Below are positions 1 to 7,516 of a stretch of 19,551 bases of DNA, piece by piece (the stretch's first letter is position 1; every line of letters begins with the position of its first letter). The DNA is from UBA668 sp043740085 (lineage in GTDB: Bacteria; Actinomycetota; Acidimicrobiia; Acidimicrobiales; Ilumatobacteraceae). The position numbers and the translations under genes are program-made. A model generated the notes under the pieces. That model was not told the origin of the DNA and did no database searches. It worked only from the letters and a program-made list of their open reading frames with translations. The stretch lies in assembly GCA_043740085.1 (NCBI GenBank), contig JAYUCY010000080.1, positions 1-19,551 on the forward strand. The letters are read 5' to 3'.

Positions 1-222
1 ATGCTCGGGTCTGAGCTGCTGGTGCACTGCACGGTTGAAGCGCCGTCGGTGCGGGCCATCGACAGCGGCGTCGAAATCTCTGATCAGCGCGAATCCTCAA
101 TCGTTGCCTCGCTTGATCCTCGCAATACGGTCAAGGTGGGCGACCGGCTGCGGCTCACCGTCGACACACTGCGCATGCACGCGTTCGATCTTGCAAGCGG
201 CGCGGCCATCGGCCGTCAGTAG
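1..222 (+). CDS. Sugar ABC transporter ATP-binding protein, C-terminal end (partial)
   Basis: This is the last 73 codons of a gene that begins before the window. The reading frame is open from base 1, so the ATG there is probably internal. The pattern of an LGSE start, a VHCTVEAPSV strand, then GDRLRLTVD, RMHAFD and SGAAI matches the C-terminal TOBE-type regulatory domain of MalK/UgpC/MsmX-family ATPases. These energise uptake of sugars or glycerol-3-phosphate from the inner face of the membrane. Walker A, Walker B and the signature motif lie upstream and cannot be checked. The substrate cannot be told from this domain. Family assignment is by recognition of the tail pattern. DUF4032 follows 39 nt later on the same strand. 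Confidence 0.8.
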   Translation: MLGSELLVHCTVEAPSVRAIDSGVEISDQRESSIVASLDPRNTVKVGDRLRLTVDTLRMHAFDLASGAAIGRQ

Positions 223-261
223 TCCACTGGCCGCTTCCGCTGCTGCGGGCATACTGAACTC

Positions 262-1488
262 ATGCGCCTGCAACTGGTGAAGGCCGCCGAGCACGGCAGC
301 GTGGTCAACTGGCCGCTCGACCAACCACTCTCCGAATGGTCGATCGACGGCATGCAAAAGGTTGCGGGCCTGCATCGCCATGTCGTCCGCATGGTCGAGG
401 GGCAGATCTCGTATGTGGTGAAGGAGATTCCCGACCGACTGGCCGAGCGCGAATGGCGGCTGCTGCGCGAGCTGGCAGAGGCCGGGTTACCAACCGCCGA
501 GGTCATCGGCGTGGTCACCGGCCGCGACGACGATGCCGATGGACTGCTGATCACCCGCCACCTCGACTTTTCGTTGCCATATCGCACGCTGCTGTCGGGT
601 CGCGGCCTTCGCATCCCATACCTCGGCGAGCGAATGCTGGATGCACTGGCCGGGCTGCTCGTGCGATTACACCTGGCCGGTTTCTATTGGGGCGACTGCT
701 CGCTCTCCAACACCCTGTTTCGACGCGACGCCGATGCCTTGGCCGCGTACATCATCGACGTAGAAACCGGTGAACGTCACGAGGTGCTGAGTGTTGGTCA
801 GCGCCGGCTGGACTTGCAGATCGCCACCGAAAACGTGCTCGGCGGTTTGCTGGACCTGCAGCTGGGCGGGCTGCTGGCCGATGGTATTGACCCGGTGGAG
901 ATTTCGCTCGCCATCGAGCAGTCATACGAACGGCTCTGGGTAGAGCTGACCGGGGTCGACGAATTCAACGCCGACGAGACGTTTCGCGTCGACAAGCGAC
1001 TCCGCCGGCTCCACGACCTGGGGTTCGACGCCGCTGAACTGGAGCTGGTGACAACGGTCGACGGGTCGCGACTGCGTCTGGTGCCGCGCGTCGTCGAGCA
1101 CGGCTTCCACGCGCAACGGCTGCGCGCTCTCACCGGGCTGGAGGCTGGCGAGAATCAGTCGCGACGCCTGCTCAACGACATCAGCCGCTACCGGGCAGTG
1201 CTCGAACAACGTGGCGGACGCAAGGTTCCCGAGTCGGTTGCTGCCGCGCGCTGGCAGGACGAGCGATTTGAGCGTGCCCTCGCCGCCATTCCCCCGGAGA
1301 TGGCCAGCAAGCTGGAGCCAGCCGAGCTGTACCACCAGGTGCTCGAGCACCGCTGGTTCCTGTCCGAGCGCGCCGGTGGCGACGTGGGGTTGGACGAGAC
1401 AGTGGCGTCGTACGTGGCCGACGTCCTGGCCAGCGCACCCACCGAACAAATCCTGACCCTCGACGAGGTGTACAGCGATCCGGTCTAG
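262..1488 (+). CDS. DUF4032 domain protein with lipopolysaccharide-kinase-like fold
   Basis: The protein has 408 residues. The N-terminal half has the pattern of a small kinase-like (Kdo/WaaP-type) fold: a candidate ATP-binding lysine in VVKEIP near residue 52, a catalytic-loop-like H-L-A-G-F-Y-W-G-D-C-S-L-S-N near residues 137-150 (Asp and Asn in the usual D-x4-N spacing), and DVETGE near residue 168 in the position of the DFG motif. The C-terminal half matches my recollection of the actinobacterial DUF4032 family, often found near sugar ABC transporters as here. No substrate is known to me, and kinase activity is inference. The ATG at 262 is preceded by CATACT with a 6-nt gap, suggesting a leaderless transcript. 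The stop overlaps the stop of the converging minus-strand gene in a shared CTAG (1485-1488). Confidence 0.8.
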   Translation: MRLQLVKAAEHGSVVNWPLDQPLSEWSIDGMQKVAGLHRHVVRMVEGQISYVVKEIPDRLAEREWRLLRELAEAGLPTAEVIGVVTGRDDDADGLLITRHLDFSLPYRTLLSGRGLRIPYLGERMLDALAGLLVRLHLAGFYWGDCSLSNTLFRRDADALAAYIIDVETGERHEVLSVGQRRLDLQIATENVLGGLLDLQLGGLLADGIDPVEISLAIEQSYERLWVELTGVDEFNADETFRVDKRLRRLHDLGFDAAELELVTTVDGSRLRLVPRVVEHGFHAQRLRALTGLEAGENQSRRLLNDISRYRAVLEQRGGRKVPESVAAARWQDERFERALAAIPPEMASKLEPAELYHQVLEHRWFLSERAGGDVGLDETVASYVADVLASAPTEQILTLDEVYSDPV

Positions 1489-1846
1489 GCCGCTGATTCG
1501 AACTGCGCCCACACCTGGGCCGCTGCCGTGTGGGCTTGCACACGCGAGTGCAGGAGGTCGCGCTGCACCGTTGCCGCGAGAGCAGGCTGGTCGACAGTGG
1601 CCCACTGCACCAGACCGTTCCAGAAACGTTCGATCAGCTCGCTGCCCGCAATGGTGCCGCCATCGACAGAGCGATCAGCGCCTGCGTCCAGGCTGCCAGC
1701 GCTGGAACGCGGACCAGCGCGCGCGGCGGCTGGTAGGTACCATCTGGGTGAAAACCGCCGTGCATCCGCCGGCCGGCCACCACGTGTGGGACCAGGTCGG
1801 GATGGTCGCGCAACAGTTCCTCCTCGGTGTACACCAGGGCAGTCAT
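1485..1846 (-). pseudogene. Small hypothetical gene broken by a frameshift
   Basis: A convincing start lies at 1846: ATG preceded by TACGCT at 1858-1853 with a 6-nt gap. The first about 57 residues (MTALVYTEEELLRDHP, then GRRMHGGFHPDGTYQPPR, then VRVPALAAWTQAL) look like a real protein and resemble the N-terminus of an actinobacterial family I remember only as hypothetical. That frame ends at 1634 after an incongruous tail. A second minus frame, overlapping it and ending at 1485, supplies a natural-looking C-terminus (GSELIERFWNGLVQW through VWAQFESAA). Joining the frames near 1670-1690 gives a protein of about 120 residues. The break could be a true mutation or a sequencing error. If the 70-residue frame is used alone, the gene would simply end at 1634. 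Function unknown. Confidence 0.5.
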
Positions 1847-1852
1847 GTCCGA

Positions 1853-1858
1853 AGCGTA
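1853..1858 (-). promoter_or_regulatory. Putative -10 element, leaderless start
   Basis: TACGCT fits TANNNT and ends 6 nt before the ATG at 1846, so transcription would begin at or next to the start codon. No convincing -35 is visible. It supports 1846 as the start of the frameshifted gene. Confidence 0.4.
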
Positions 1859-1921
1859 CGCACTGGCAGCGGGCCGGTGCGTGCCCTACGGACGCATCGG
1901 GGAGCGGGCGGCAGCGCACGG

Positions 1922-1927
1922 TAGCCT
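1922..1927 (+). promoter_or_regulatory. Putative -10 element, leaderless start
   Basis: TAGCCT fits TANNNT and lies 9 nt before the ATG at 1937. There is no Shine-Dalgarno-like sequence in between (the spacer is TCCTGCCCG), so a leaderless or near-leaderless mRNA is likely. Confidence 0.35.
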
Positions 1928-1936
1928 TCCTGCCCG

Positions 1937-2539
1937 ATGAGCCAGCTCAAGAACCGCCTGCAAGCCCTGTCGTTGCTCGATCGCGCATTTGCCGCGATGA
2001 CCGATGAGGAGCTTGCCACCCTCGTAGCTTCGCTGCCTGACGACCATGTCGTCGCGCTCGATGAATTGTGCGGCGCCCGCGAGGGCGGCTTCACCGATAT
2101 CGAAGCCCGCCTTCTTGCCGTGCGCGCCACGGCCGCCCGCGGTCGCATGAATGGCGGCCTCGAGCAGGTTGCCACACTGGTGACCGACCCGGCGCTTGCC
2201 AAGTGCATCGAAGCCCTCGGCGATCACTCCGACAATCCGAACGAAGAGCAGCTGCTAGAAGTCACTCCCGCGCTCGTCGAAGAGTTCGGTCTGGCCACTA
2301 CTCGGCTGATGCTCGCCTCGTCCGTCGCCGGCGAAGCTGCGGCTGCGGAAGTGCTGACCCGTGTGCTGAAGCACGACGAAACGCTGGCACTGCCGCCCGT
2401 CGAGCGCGTTGAAGTGGAAGTGTTGCCCGCGCGCACCGCCGACGAAGAGACGAAGGCCAAGCGCAAGGTCGCCAAGGAAAAGAAGCAAGCAGAGGCCCGC
2501 CAAGCCCGCGAACAGCAACTCAAAGCCCGCCACCGCTGA
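1937..2539 (+). CDS. Hypothetical helical protein with basic coiled-coil tail
   Basis: I do not recognise this 200-residue protein. It is soluble-looking: no signal peptide and no membrane segment. Residues 1-150 look mostly alpha-helical, with acidic and alanine/leucine-rich heptad-like stretches (MTDEELATLVASLPDDHVV; TTRLMLASSVAGEAAAAEVL). Residues from about 155 form a charged tail, rising from acidic (PPVERVEVEVLPART) to a strongly basic lysine/arginine/glutamine run (KAKRKVAKEKKQAEARQAR) that should form a single long helix or coiled coil and could contact nucleic acid. GC-rich third codon positions support it as coding. The start at 1937 is chosen because it is the first ATG and has a TANNNT element just upstream. 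It is flanked by opposite-strand genes, so it is probably monocistronic. No function is assigned. Confidence 0.7.
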   Translation: MSQLKNRLQALSLLDRAFAAMTDEELATLVASLPDDHVVALDELCGAREGGFTDIEARLLAVRATAARGRMNGGLEQVATLVTDPALAKCIEALGDHSDNPNEEQLLEVTPALVEEFGLATTRLMLASSVAGEAAAAEVLTRVLKHDETLALPPVERVEVEVLPARTADEETKAKRKVAKEKKQAEARQAREQQLKARHR

Positions 2540-2628
2540 GCCCGCCCTGACTCCGCTGTACGTAAAGGCTGTCGGACGCTGACCTGGGGCTGTGAGTTCT
2601 GAACTTTGACGCAAACCTGGGCGACGGG

Positions 2629-3174
2629 TTAGTCGAGCAGGGTGAGGGTGCCCTGTTCGTGGCGCAGCAGCCACGCCTTGGCTTCCAGGCCGGCGGCGAA
2701 GCCGGTCAATGAGCCGTTGGCGCCGACGACACGATGGCAGGGCACGATGATGCTGATGGGGTTGCGGCCATTGGCAGCGCCGACAGCCCGCGACTTGCGC
2801 ACATCGCCCAGTCGCCTGGCCTGCTCGCCATACGAGATGGTGGAACCGTACGGAATCTGTCGCAATTGCATCCACGCGGACTGCTGAAAGTCGGTGCCGA
2901 CGGGGTCGAGCGGAAGGTCGAAGTCGTGACGATCGCCGGCAAAGTACTCGCCCAACTGAAGGATCGCCTCGCGCAGCACAGCGGCAGCTGAGGGGTCGCC
3001 ATCATCCGCCGCTGGCAGACGTTCCGGCTCGTCGAGCTCGTTGGGCCACAACACCGCCCGCAGCCCACGGGGACTCGCGATCAGTGTCAGCTCGCCGACC
3101 GGGCTCGACAGTGTTGTGCGCGACAGATCGTCGGTGACGCCGATGACGGGGAGAGTCGTTTCGCTGCGGTTCAT
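2629..3174 (-). CDS. ogt: Methylated-DNA--[protein]-cysteine S-methyltransferase
   Basis: This suicide repair protein moves the alkyl group from O6-methylguanine (and O4-methylthymine) in DNA to its own cysteine. It has 181 residues, normal for Ogt/MGMT. The active-site motif IVPCHRVVGANGSLTGFAAG places the acceptor Cys at about residue 146. The upstream helix-turn-helix DNA-binding segment (RQIPYGSTISYGEQARRLG) and the NGRNP turn are present. A longer reading to 3342 is possible but the extra residues are low-complexity sequence overlapping ada-alkA. The start at 3174 has a good ribosome binding site (AAGGACG, gap 4), which overlaps the TGA stop of ada-alkA (TGAAGGACGAATCATG). The two genes are therefore an operon and probably translationally coupled. 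The same gene order is known from Mycobacterium tuberculosis. Confidence 0.93.
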   Translation of the reverse strand: MNRSETTLPVIGVTDDLSRTTLSSPVGELTLIASPRGLRAVLWPNELDEPERLPAADDGDPSAAAVLREAILQLGEYFAGDRHDFDLPLDPVGTDFQQSAWMQLRQIPYGSTISYGEQARRLGDVRKSRAVGAANGRNPISIIVPCHRVVGANGSLTGFAAGLEAKAWLLRHEQGTLTLLD

Positions 3175-3184
3175 GATTCGTCCT

Positions 3185-4618
3185 TCACAAGTGTGCCCAC
3201 AGATGGTGGAGTGCGTACGTGCGCCACGGCCGCCAGGCCTGGGCGTGCGCGACGGCGCCGCGTGGGGTGGAGTCGGCACCGAGCGCGGCGAGCGCGTGCT
3301 GCACACCAAGGTCAGTCGGCAGGAAGACATCGGGGTCGCCAAGCGCGCGCATGGCCACGTAGCCGGCGGTCCAGGGGCCGATGCCCTTCACGGCTTGCAG
3401 CGAAGCGAAGGCCTCCGCACGATCGCTGCCAGCGTCGAGCATCAGTGAGCCGTCGGCAATCCTGGTGCAGGCATCAATCAATGCCGCACCCCGTGCCCGC
3501 GGCATAGCGAAGTCGGTCGGCGAGAGTCCGGCGATTGTTGCGGCCGAAGGGAACGCGTGGGTGACGCCACCCGCCGGCCCGGCGAGCGGTTCGCCGTGCG
3601 CAGCGACAAGACGAGATGCCAACGTGCGGGCGCCGATAACACTGACCTGCTGGCCCAATACGGCGCGCACGAGCAGCTCGGTGCCGTCGGGATGGCCGGG
3701 TGCCCGCAGACCGGGGCGCTTCTCCACCAGCGGTGCCAACATCGGGTCGGCAGCGAGATGGTCGCGAATTGTCGCCGGGTCGCAATCCAGGTCCAGCAGG
3801 CGACGTGTGCGTTGCACCGCTGCCTGCGCGTCGGCCACATCGTCAAGTGTCAGCGCACACGACACCGTTGCGCCGCTCACCGTGATCGACACCACGCCCA
3901 GGCCACGGGCGAGCCGCAACGAGCGCCGGTACGTCGCCCCGTCGACAACCTCCACGCCGGGCACCGCCCGCAGCGCAAGGAACGCCAGCAGCGCATCGCC
4001 ATCGAACGGCTCACGACACGCCAGCCGCACGGTCAACGGACCGCTGACGTCGCTGGGCGACTTTGCCGAGCGCATGTCAGTGGGGCTGGCGGCGTAGACC
4101 TCGCGCACTGTGTCGTTGAACTGGCGAACGCTCTGGAAGCCAGCGGCGAACGCGACTTCCGTGATTGGCAGCGTGGTGGTCTCGATCAGGATGCGCGCAG
4201 TCTGGGCACGCTGGGCACGAGCGAGCGCGAGCGGCCCGGAGCCGACCTCGGCCACGAGCAGCCGGTTGACCTGGCGCTCGCTATACCCGAGCCGAGTGGC
4301 CAGCCCGCCGACACCTTCCCGATCGACAAGACCGTCCGCAATCAATCGCATCGCGCGGCCAACGACATCCGCTCGCGAGTTCCACTCTGGTGAACCGGGC
4401 GAGGCATCCGGACGGCATCGCTTGCACGCTCGATATCCGTTGGCCTGCGCGGTTGCGGCAGCACGAAAGAACTCGACGTTCTGCGGCTTGGGCGTGATGG
4501 CCGGGCACGACGGGCGACAGTAGATACGGGTGGTCCGAACAGCGGTCACGAACCAGCCATCGAACCGCGAGTCGCGGCTCTGGATGGCCCGGTAGCAGTG
4601 GTCATGGTCGAGCAGCAC
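3185..4618 (-). CDS. alkA: Ada-AlkA fusion: methylphosphotriester sensor, AraC regulator and 3-methyladenine glycosylase
   Basis: This 477-residue fusion couples an adaptive-response regulator to a base-excision glycosylase. Residues 8-72 are the Ada zinc domain, with Cys34, Cys38, Cys65 and Cys68 in the spacing of E. coli Ada Cys38/42/69/72. Cys34 is the expected acceptor of methyl groups from DNA phosphotriesters. Residues about 84-183 are an AraC-type double helix-turn-helix (ITEVAFAAGFQSVRQFND). Residues about 190-310 match AlkA_N, and about 312-477 the HhH-GPD glycosylase, with the hairpin VKGIGPWTAGY and catalytic Asp436 in FLPTDLGVQ. Such fusions are known in actinobacteria. The start is GTG at 4618; an in-frame stop lies immediately upstream. 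An AGAAGGGG sequence 12 nt upstream may be the ribosome binding site. Cooperation with ogt and autoregulation through the AraC domain are inferred. Confidence 0.93.
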   Translation of the reverse strand: MLLDHDHCYRAIQSRDSRFDGWFVTAVRTTRIYCRPSCPAITPKPQNVEFFRAAATAQANGYRACKRCRPDASPGSPEWNSRADVVGRAMRLIADGLVDREGVGGLATRLGYSERQVNRLLVAEVGSGPLALARAQRAQTARILIETTTLPITEVAFAAGFQSVRQFNDTVREVYAASPTDMRSAKSPSDVSGPLTVRLACREPFDGDALLAFLALRAVPGVEVVDGATYRRSLRLARGLGVVSITVSGATVSCALTLDDVADAQAAVQRTRRLLDLDCDPATIRDHLAADPMLAPLVEKRPGLRAPGHPDGTELLVRAVLGQQVSVIGARTLASRLVAAHGEPLAGPAGGVTHAFPSAATIAGLSPTDFAMPRARGAALIDACTRIADGSLMLDAGSDRAEAFASLQAVKGIGPWTAGYVAMRALGDPDVFLPTDLGVQHALAALGADSTPRGAVAHAQAWRPWRTYALHHLWAHL

Positions 4619-4619
4619 T

Positions 4620-4630
4620 CACACAGTGTG
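4620..4630. promoter_or_regulatory. Short palindrome between the SD-like sequence and start of ada-alkA
   Basis: CACACAGTGTG is a perfect 5-bp dyad around one base. It fills the spacer between the SD-like run at 4631-4638 and the GTG start at 4618. It could be an operator or an RNA hairpin affecting initiation. A short dyad like this can arise by chance. Confidence 0.25.
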
Positions 4631-4693
4631 CCCCTTCTATTCGCCGTTGGCTAGCGGCTTTCGGACATCACCGCCGAGGACGCACACAGCGAT

Positions 4694-5105
4694 CTAGAAG
4701 ACCTCGGCGACATCCACCGAGAAGGTCAGTGTTTTGCCAACTGGAGGGCCCAATCGCGACTCCGCGGACGGATGCCACATCGTCGTAGTCGCGGCCTTAC
4801 CCAACGGTGACATGACGCAGCGGCCAAATATGGCTGTTGGTCGGGTCGAAGTCGGTCCAGCCGAAGTCACCCGCCCACACCGAACACCACGCACACGACG
4901 CGTCGACACCAACCAACTTCGGTTCGCCCGGGAGCGGCACCTTTTCGATGTAGCCGCTGACGTAGTGCGCGAGAACCCCAGCCGAACGCAGCGCTGCGCA
5001 CGAGCCGTGGGCGAAGTCCTCACACACACCCCGACGCTCGGCCAGCACCGAGTGTAAGGTCGTGGAGATACCGCTGAACGTGGGATCGAACTGGACCTCG
5101 TTGAA
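4694..5105 (-). pseudogene. Decayed transglutaminase-like protein, C-terminal remnant
   Basis: On the minus strand from about 5105, FNEVQFDPTFSG, then RRGVCEDFAHG, LAHYVSGYIE, PKLVGVDASCAW and FGWTDFDPTN follow the order of a bacterial transglutaminase-like (cysteine protease fold) protein. The catalytic Cys (GVCEDF) and Asp (FDPTN) are visible, but the catalytic His is Cys (DASCAW where DASHAW is usual). After HVTVG the frame meets TAA at 4797-4799, beyond which GRDYDDVASVRGVAIGP continues in the same frame. A further shift near 4755 moves into the frame GPPVGKTLTFSVDVAEV, ending at 4694. The N-terminal two thirds is absent, replaced by the start of deoC. So there are four independent signs of decay: truncation, nonsense, frameshift and a lost active-site residue. 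The ancestral function (peptide cleavage or crosslinking) is known only for the family. Confidence 0.8.
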
Positions 5106-5168
5106 TCGAGGTCTTGGCGTTGCTGTAGCTCGGCAAGACCGAGACCTTCCCCGGCGGGCGGGCACGGT

Positions 5169-5174
5169 TAGCGT
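5169..5174 (+). promoter_or_regulatory. Putative -10 element of deoC (leaderless)
   Basis: TAGCGT fits TANNNT and ends 7 nt before the GTG at 5182. The spacer GAGGATC also contains GAGG, which could act as a short ribosome binding site if transcription starts further upstream. Either way it supports 5182 as the start. Confidence 0.4.
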
Positions 5175-5181
5175 GAGGATC

Positions 5182-5967
5182 GTGACGAATGATGCGAGTT
5201 TCCAGGCCAGCCGAGCACTTGCGCTGCTGGACCTCACCGAGTTGGGCGATCGAGCCACCGACGCCGACGTCAAGTCGCTGTGCGCGAGGGCCGATGGGCG
5301 CCATGGGCCAGTCGCTGCGGTCTGCGTGTGGCCGCGCCATGTTGCACTGGCCGCCGGGCTCCTGCAGGGCACCGGTGTGCGTGTCGCAACAGTCGTCAAC
5401 TTTCCCGCTGGACTTGACGACATCGACGACGTGGTCGAACTGGCGCGCGCGGCACAGTTGGGCGGGGCCGACGAGATCGACTTGGTCGTGCCCTACCGGG
5501 CACTTATTGCCGGAGACCCCGTACGCCCGGCGCTGATGGTTGCCGCAGTTCGCCAAGCGATCACCTCCGGCGCCGGTGGCACGCTGAAGGCGATCCTGGA
5601 AACGGGCGAGCTGGTTGATGCGGGACTGATTCGCGCCGCCGCCGAGATTGCCATTCGCAACGGCGCCGACTTCATCAAGACGTCCACCGGCAAGACGCCC
5701 ATCAGCGCCACACTCGCCGCCACGCAGGTGATGCTGCAGACCATCCACGATCTCGATCCGGCGGTCGGTCTCAAGCCGAGCGGTGGCATTCGCACGCTCG
5801 CGGAGGCAACTGCCCACCTCGGCCAAGCCGACACGATCATGGGGCCAACGTGGGTCAGCCCCGCAACGTTCCGCTTCGGCGCCAGCGGGTTGTTGACCGC
5901 ACTGGAAGCGGCGCTCGACGACGACGTGCTCCACACGACGACGACGAGTGCGAAGGACATCTACTGA
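5182..5967 (+). CDS. deoC: Deoxyribose-phosphate aldolase
   Basis: This class I aldolase cleaves 2-deoxyribose-5-phosphate to glyceraldehyde-3-phosphate and acetaldehyde, in the cytosol, in deoxynucleoside catabolism. It has 261 residues from the GTG at 5182, close to E. coli DeoC (259). Visible active-site elements are ADEIDLVVPYRAL (Asp at about 100), the Schiff-base lysine in GADFIKTSTGK (Lys at about 166), LKPSGGIRT (Lys at about 198) and the phosphate-binding RFGASGLL near the end. Longer starts back to 5062 would add residues unlike the family and overlap the transglutaminase remnant. The 5182 start has GAGG four bases before it and TAGCGT seven bases before it. The TGA stop overlaps the ATG of deoA by one base, so the two form an operon. 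Confidence 0.95.
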   Translation: MTNDASFQASRALALLDLTELGDRATDADVKSLCARADGRHGPVAAVCVWPRHVALAAGLLQGTGVRVATVVNFPAGLDDIDDVVELARAAQLGGADEIDLVVPYRALIAGDPVRPALMVAAVRQAITSGAGGTLKAILETGELVDAGLIRAAAEIAIRNGADFIKTSTGKTPISATLAATQVMLQTIHDLDPAVGLKPSGGIRTLAEATAHLGQADTIMGPTWVSPATFRFGASGLLTALEAALDDDVLHTTTTSAKDIY

Positions 5968-7277
5968 TGATTCCGCAGGAGATCATTCGGGCCAAGCGCG
6001 ACGGCCAGATCCTGAGCGACCGCGACATCACGGGCTTCATTGCCGGCCTGGTGAACGGCGCCGTGACCGAAGGGCAGGCGGCCGCGTTCGCAATGGCCGT
6101 GTACTTCCAAGGCATGAACATTGCCGAGCGAGTGGCGCTGACACAGGCGATGCGCGACAGCGGCACCGTGTTGCAGTGGGACCTTCCCGGACCGGTAGTG
6201 GACAAACACTCGACGGGCGGGGTGGGTGACACGGTGAGCCTGATGTTGGCGCCGATGGTCGCAGCCTGCGGGGGCTATGTGCCGATGATTTCCGGTCGCG
6301 GCCTGGGCCACACCGGCGGCACCTACGACAAGATGGAGTCCATCCCCGGGTACGTCGCTGCCCCGACAATGACCAAGTTCCGTTCGGTCGTCGGCAAGCT
6401 CGGGTGCGCAATCATCGGCCAAACGCCCGACCTCGCGCCCGCTGACAAGCGTCTCTACGGCATCCGCGACGTCACGGCCACCGTTGAATCGATCGGCCTG
6501 ATCACCGCCTCGATTCTGTCGAAGAAGCTCGCTGCTGGCCTGGAGGGTTTGGCGATGGACGTCAAGGTTGGCAACGGCGCCTTTATGGCCACGCTGCCGG
6601 CAGCGCGCGAACTGGCGCGCAGCATCGTCGAAGTGGCTACTGGCGCCGGCCTGCCCACCACCGCGCTCATCACCGACATGGACCGTCCACTCGCCGACGC
6701 CGCCGGCAATGCGCTGGAAGTGAACTACGCGATCGACTACCTCACCGGAGTGCGTCGCGAGCCGCGCATGCACGAGATCACGATGTCGTTGTGCACCGAA
6801 ATGCTGCTGCACGGCAGGCTTGCCCGTACCCCGAAATCGGCCCGAGCGAAGCTGCAGTCCGCACTTGATTCGGGTGCTGCCGCCGAGAAGTTCGGCCAGA
6901 TGGTCGTCGCGCTTGGAGGCCCGAAGAAGTTCGTCGAACAACCGTGGAAGCATCTCGAACGGGCACCGCTCCAGGTGGCAGCTGCGCCGACGAGCACTGG
7001 TGCGGTCACCCGCATTGACACCCGCGCCGTCGGGATGGTGTTGGTCGCACTCGGCGGCGGCCGCACCCGCCCGCAAGACCCTGTGGATCACGCCGTCGGC
7101 CTCACCGAGCTGGCAGGAATCGGCGACGTGGTGGGCACCGATCGGCCGCTGGCGATCGTGCACGCGCGCACGCAGGCGCAGGCCGACAATGCCACTGAAC
7201 TCTTGCGTGCGGCGTACCGAGTCGGCGGTAGGCAACCGAAGACGAATGAACCCGTGCTTGACCGCATCACCGTGTGA
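5967..7277 (+). CDS. deoA: Thymidine phosphorylase
   Basis: The enzyme phosphorolyses thymidine and deoxyuridine to the base and deoxyribose-1-phosphate, feeding the neighbouring DeoC via a phosphopentomutase not seen here. It has 436 residues, the usual length. The N-terminal helical domain begins QEIIRAKRDG. Phosphate-binding VDKHSTGGVGD lies at about 78-88, and the family signature SGRGLGHTGGTYDKMESIPG at about 108-127. MDVKVGNGAFM and the C-terminal GMVLVALGGGR complete the pattern, which is close to the enterobacterial DeoA sequence I remember. The start ATG overlaps the deoC stop (TGATG), implying translational coupling. It converges with the acyl-CoA dehydrogenase gene; the gap holds a palindromic element that may end transcription from both sides. 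Confidence 0.95.
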   Translation: MIPQEIIRAKRDGQILSDRDITGFIAGLVNGAVTEGQAAAFAMAVYFQGMNIAERVALTQAMRDSGTVLQWDLPGPVVDKHSTGGVGDTVSLMLAPMVAACGGYVPMISGRGLGHTGGTYDKMESIPGYVAAPTMTKFRSVVGKLGCAIIGQTPDLAPADKRLYGIRDVTATVESIGLITASILSKKLAAGLEGLAMDVKVGNGAFMATLPAARELARSIVEVATGAGLPTTALITDMDRPLADAAGNALEVNYAIDYLTGVRREPRMHEITMSLCTEMLLHGRLARTPKSARAKLQSALDSGAAAEKFGQMVVALGGPKKFVEQPWKHLERAPLQVAAAPTSTGAVTRIDTRAVGMVLVALGGGRTRPQDPVDHAVGLTELAGIGDVVGTDRPLAIVHARTQAQADNATELLRAAYRVGGRQPKTNEPVLDRITV

Positions 7278-7289
7278 GTCAGATCTACG

Positions 7290-7436
7290 CCCATTTGCGC
7301 GCACAACCAAATTCTGGGTGTTGACCGTTCCAAAGTTGAGTCTGGGAGTGTCCTGTGCCGGAAACCGGGACTGGATACACCCAGAATCGAATCTGGCACG
7401 CCTTCCACCCGGAAACTCCTTGCGCTCGCAAATGGG
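7290..7436. repeat. Imperfect palindromic element in the deoA / acyl-CoA dehydrogenase gap
   Basis: The gap at 7278-7516 contains no gene. It has nested inverted repeats. Outer arms are CCCATTTGCGCGCA (7290-7303) and, inverted, TGCGCTCGCAAATGGG (7421-7436). Inner arms are ATTCTGGGTGT (7311-7321) and its exact complement ACACCCAGAAT (7377-7387). CCGGAAACCGG lies near the centre (7358-7368). A related GTCTGGGAGTGTCC at 7340-7353 resembles the inner arm. Base use is less GC-rich than in the neighbouring genes. It could be a REP/MITE-like dispersed element or a bidirectional terminator. I see no second copy in this window. Confidence 0.55.
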
Positions 7437-7516
7437 GTGGATGGTGTCCCGAGGGGCGAGCTGTCCTGGCCGCGATAGGCCTCGCCGTTACCTCAGCCGA
7501 CGGTCTAGCGCGCCAT

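Noticed and set aside
1485..1488. Shared CTAG stop of two converging genes as a regulatory feature
   Set aside because: Overlapping palindromic stops occur by chance in compact genomes; nothing else suggests function.
3175..3342. N-terminal extension of ogt
   Set aside because: The extra 56 residues overlap ada-alkA, are Ser/Pro/Arg-rich and unlike the family; the start at 3174 has a proper ribosome binding site.
5961..7310. 449-codon open frame on the minus strand
   Set aside because: It is the antisense of deoA with His/Arg-rich low-complexity translation and no recognisable motif.
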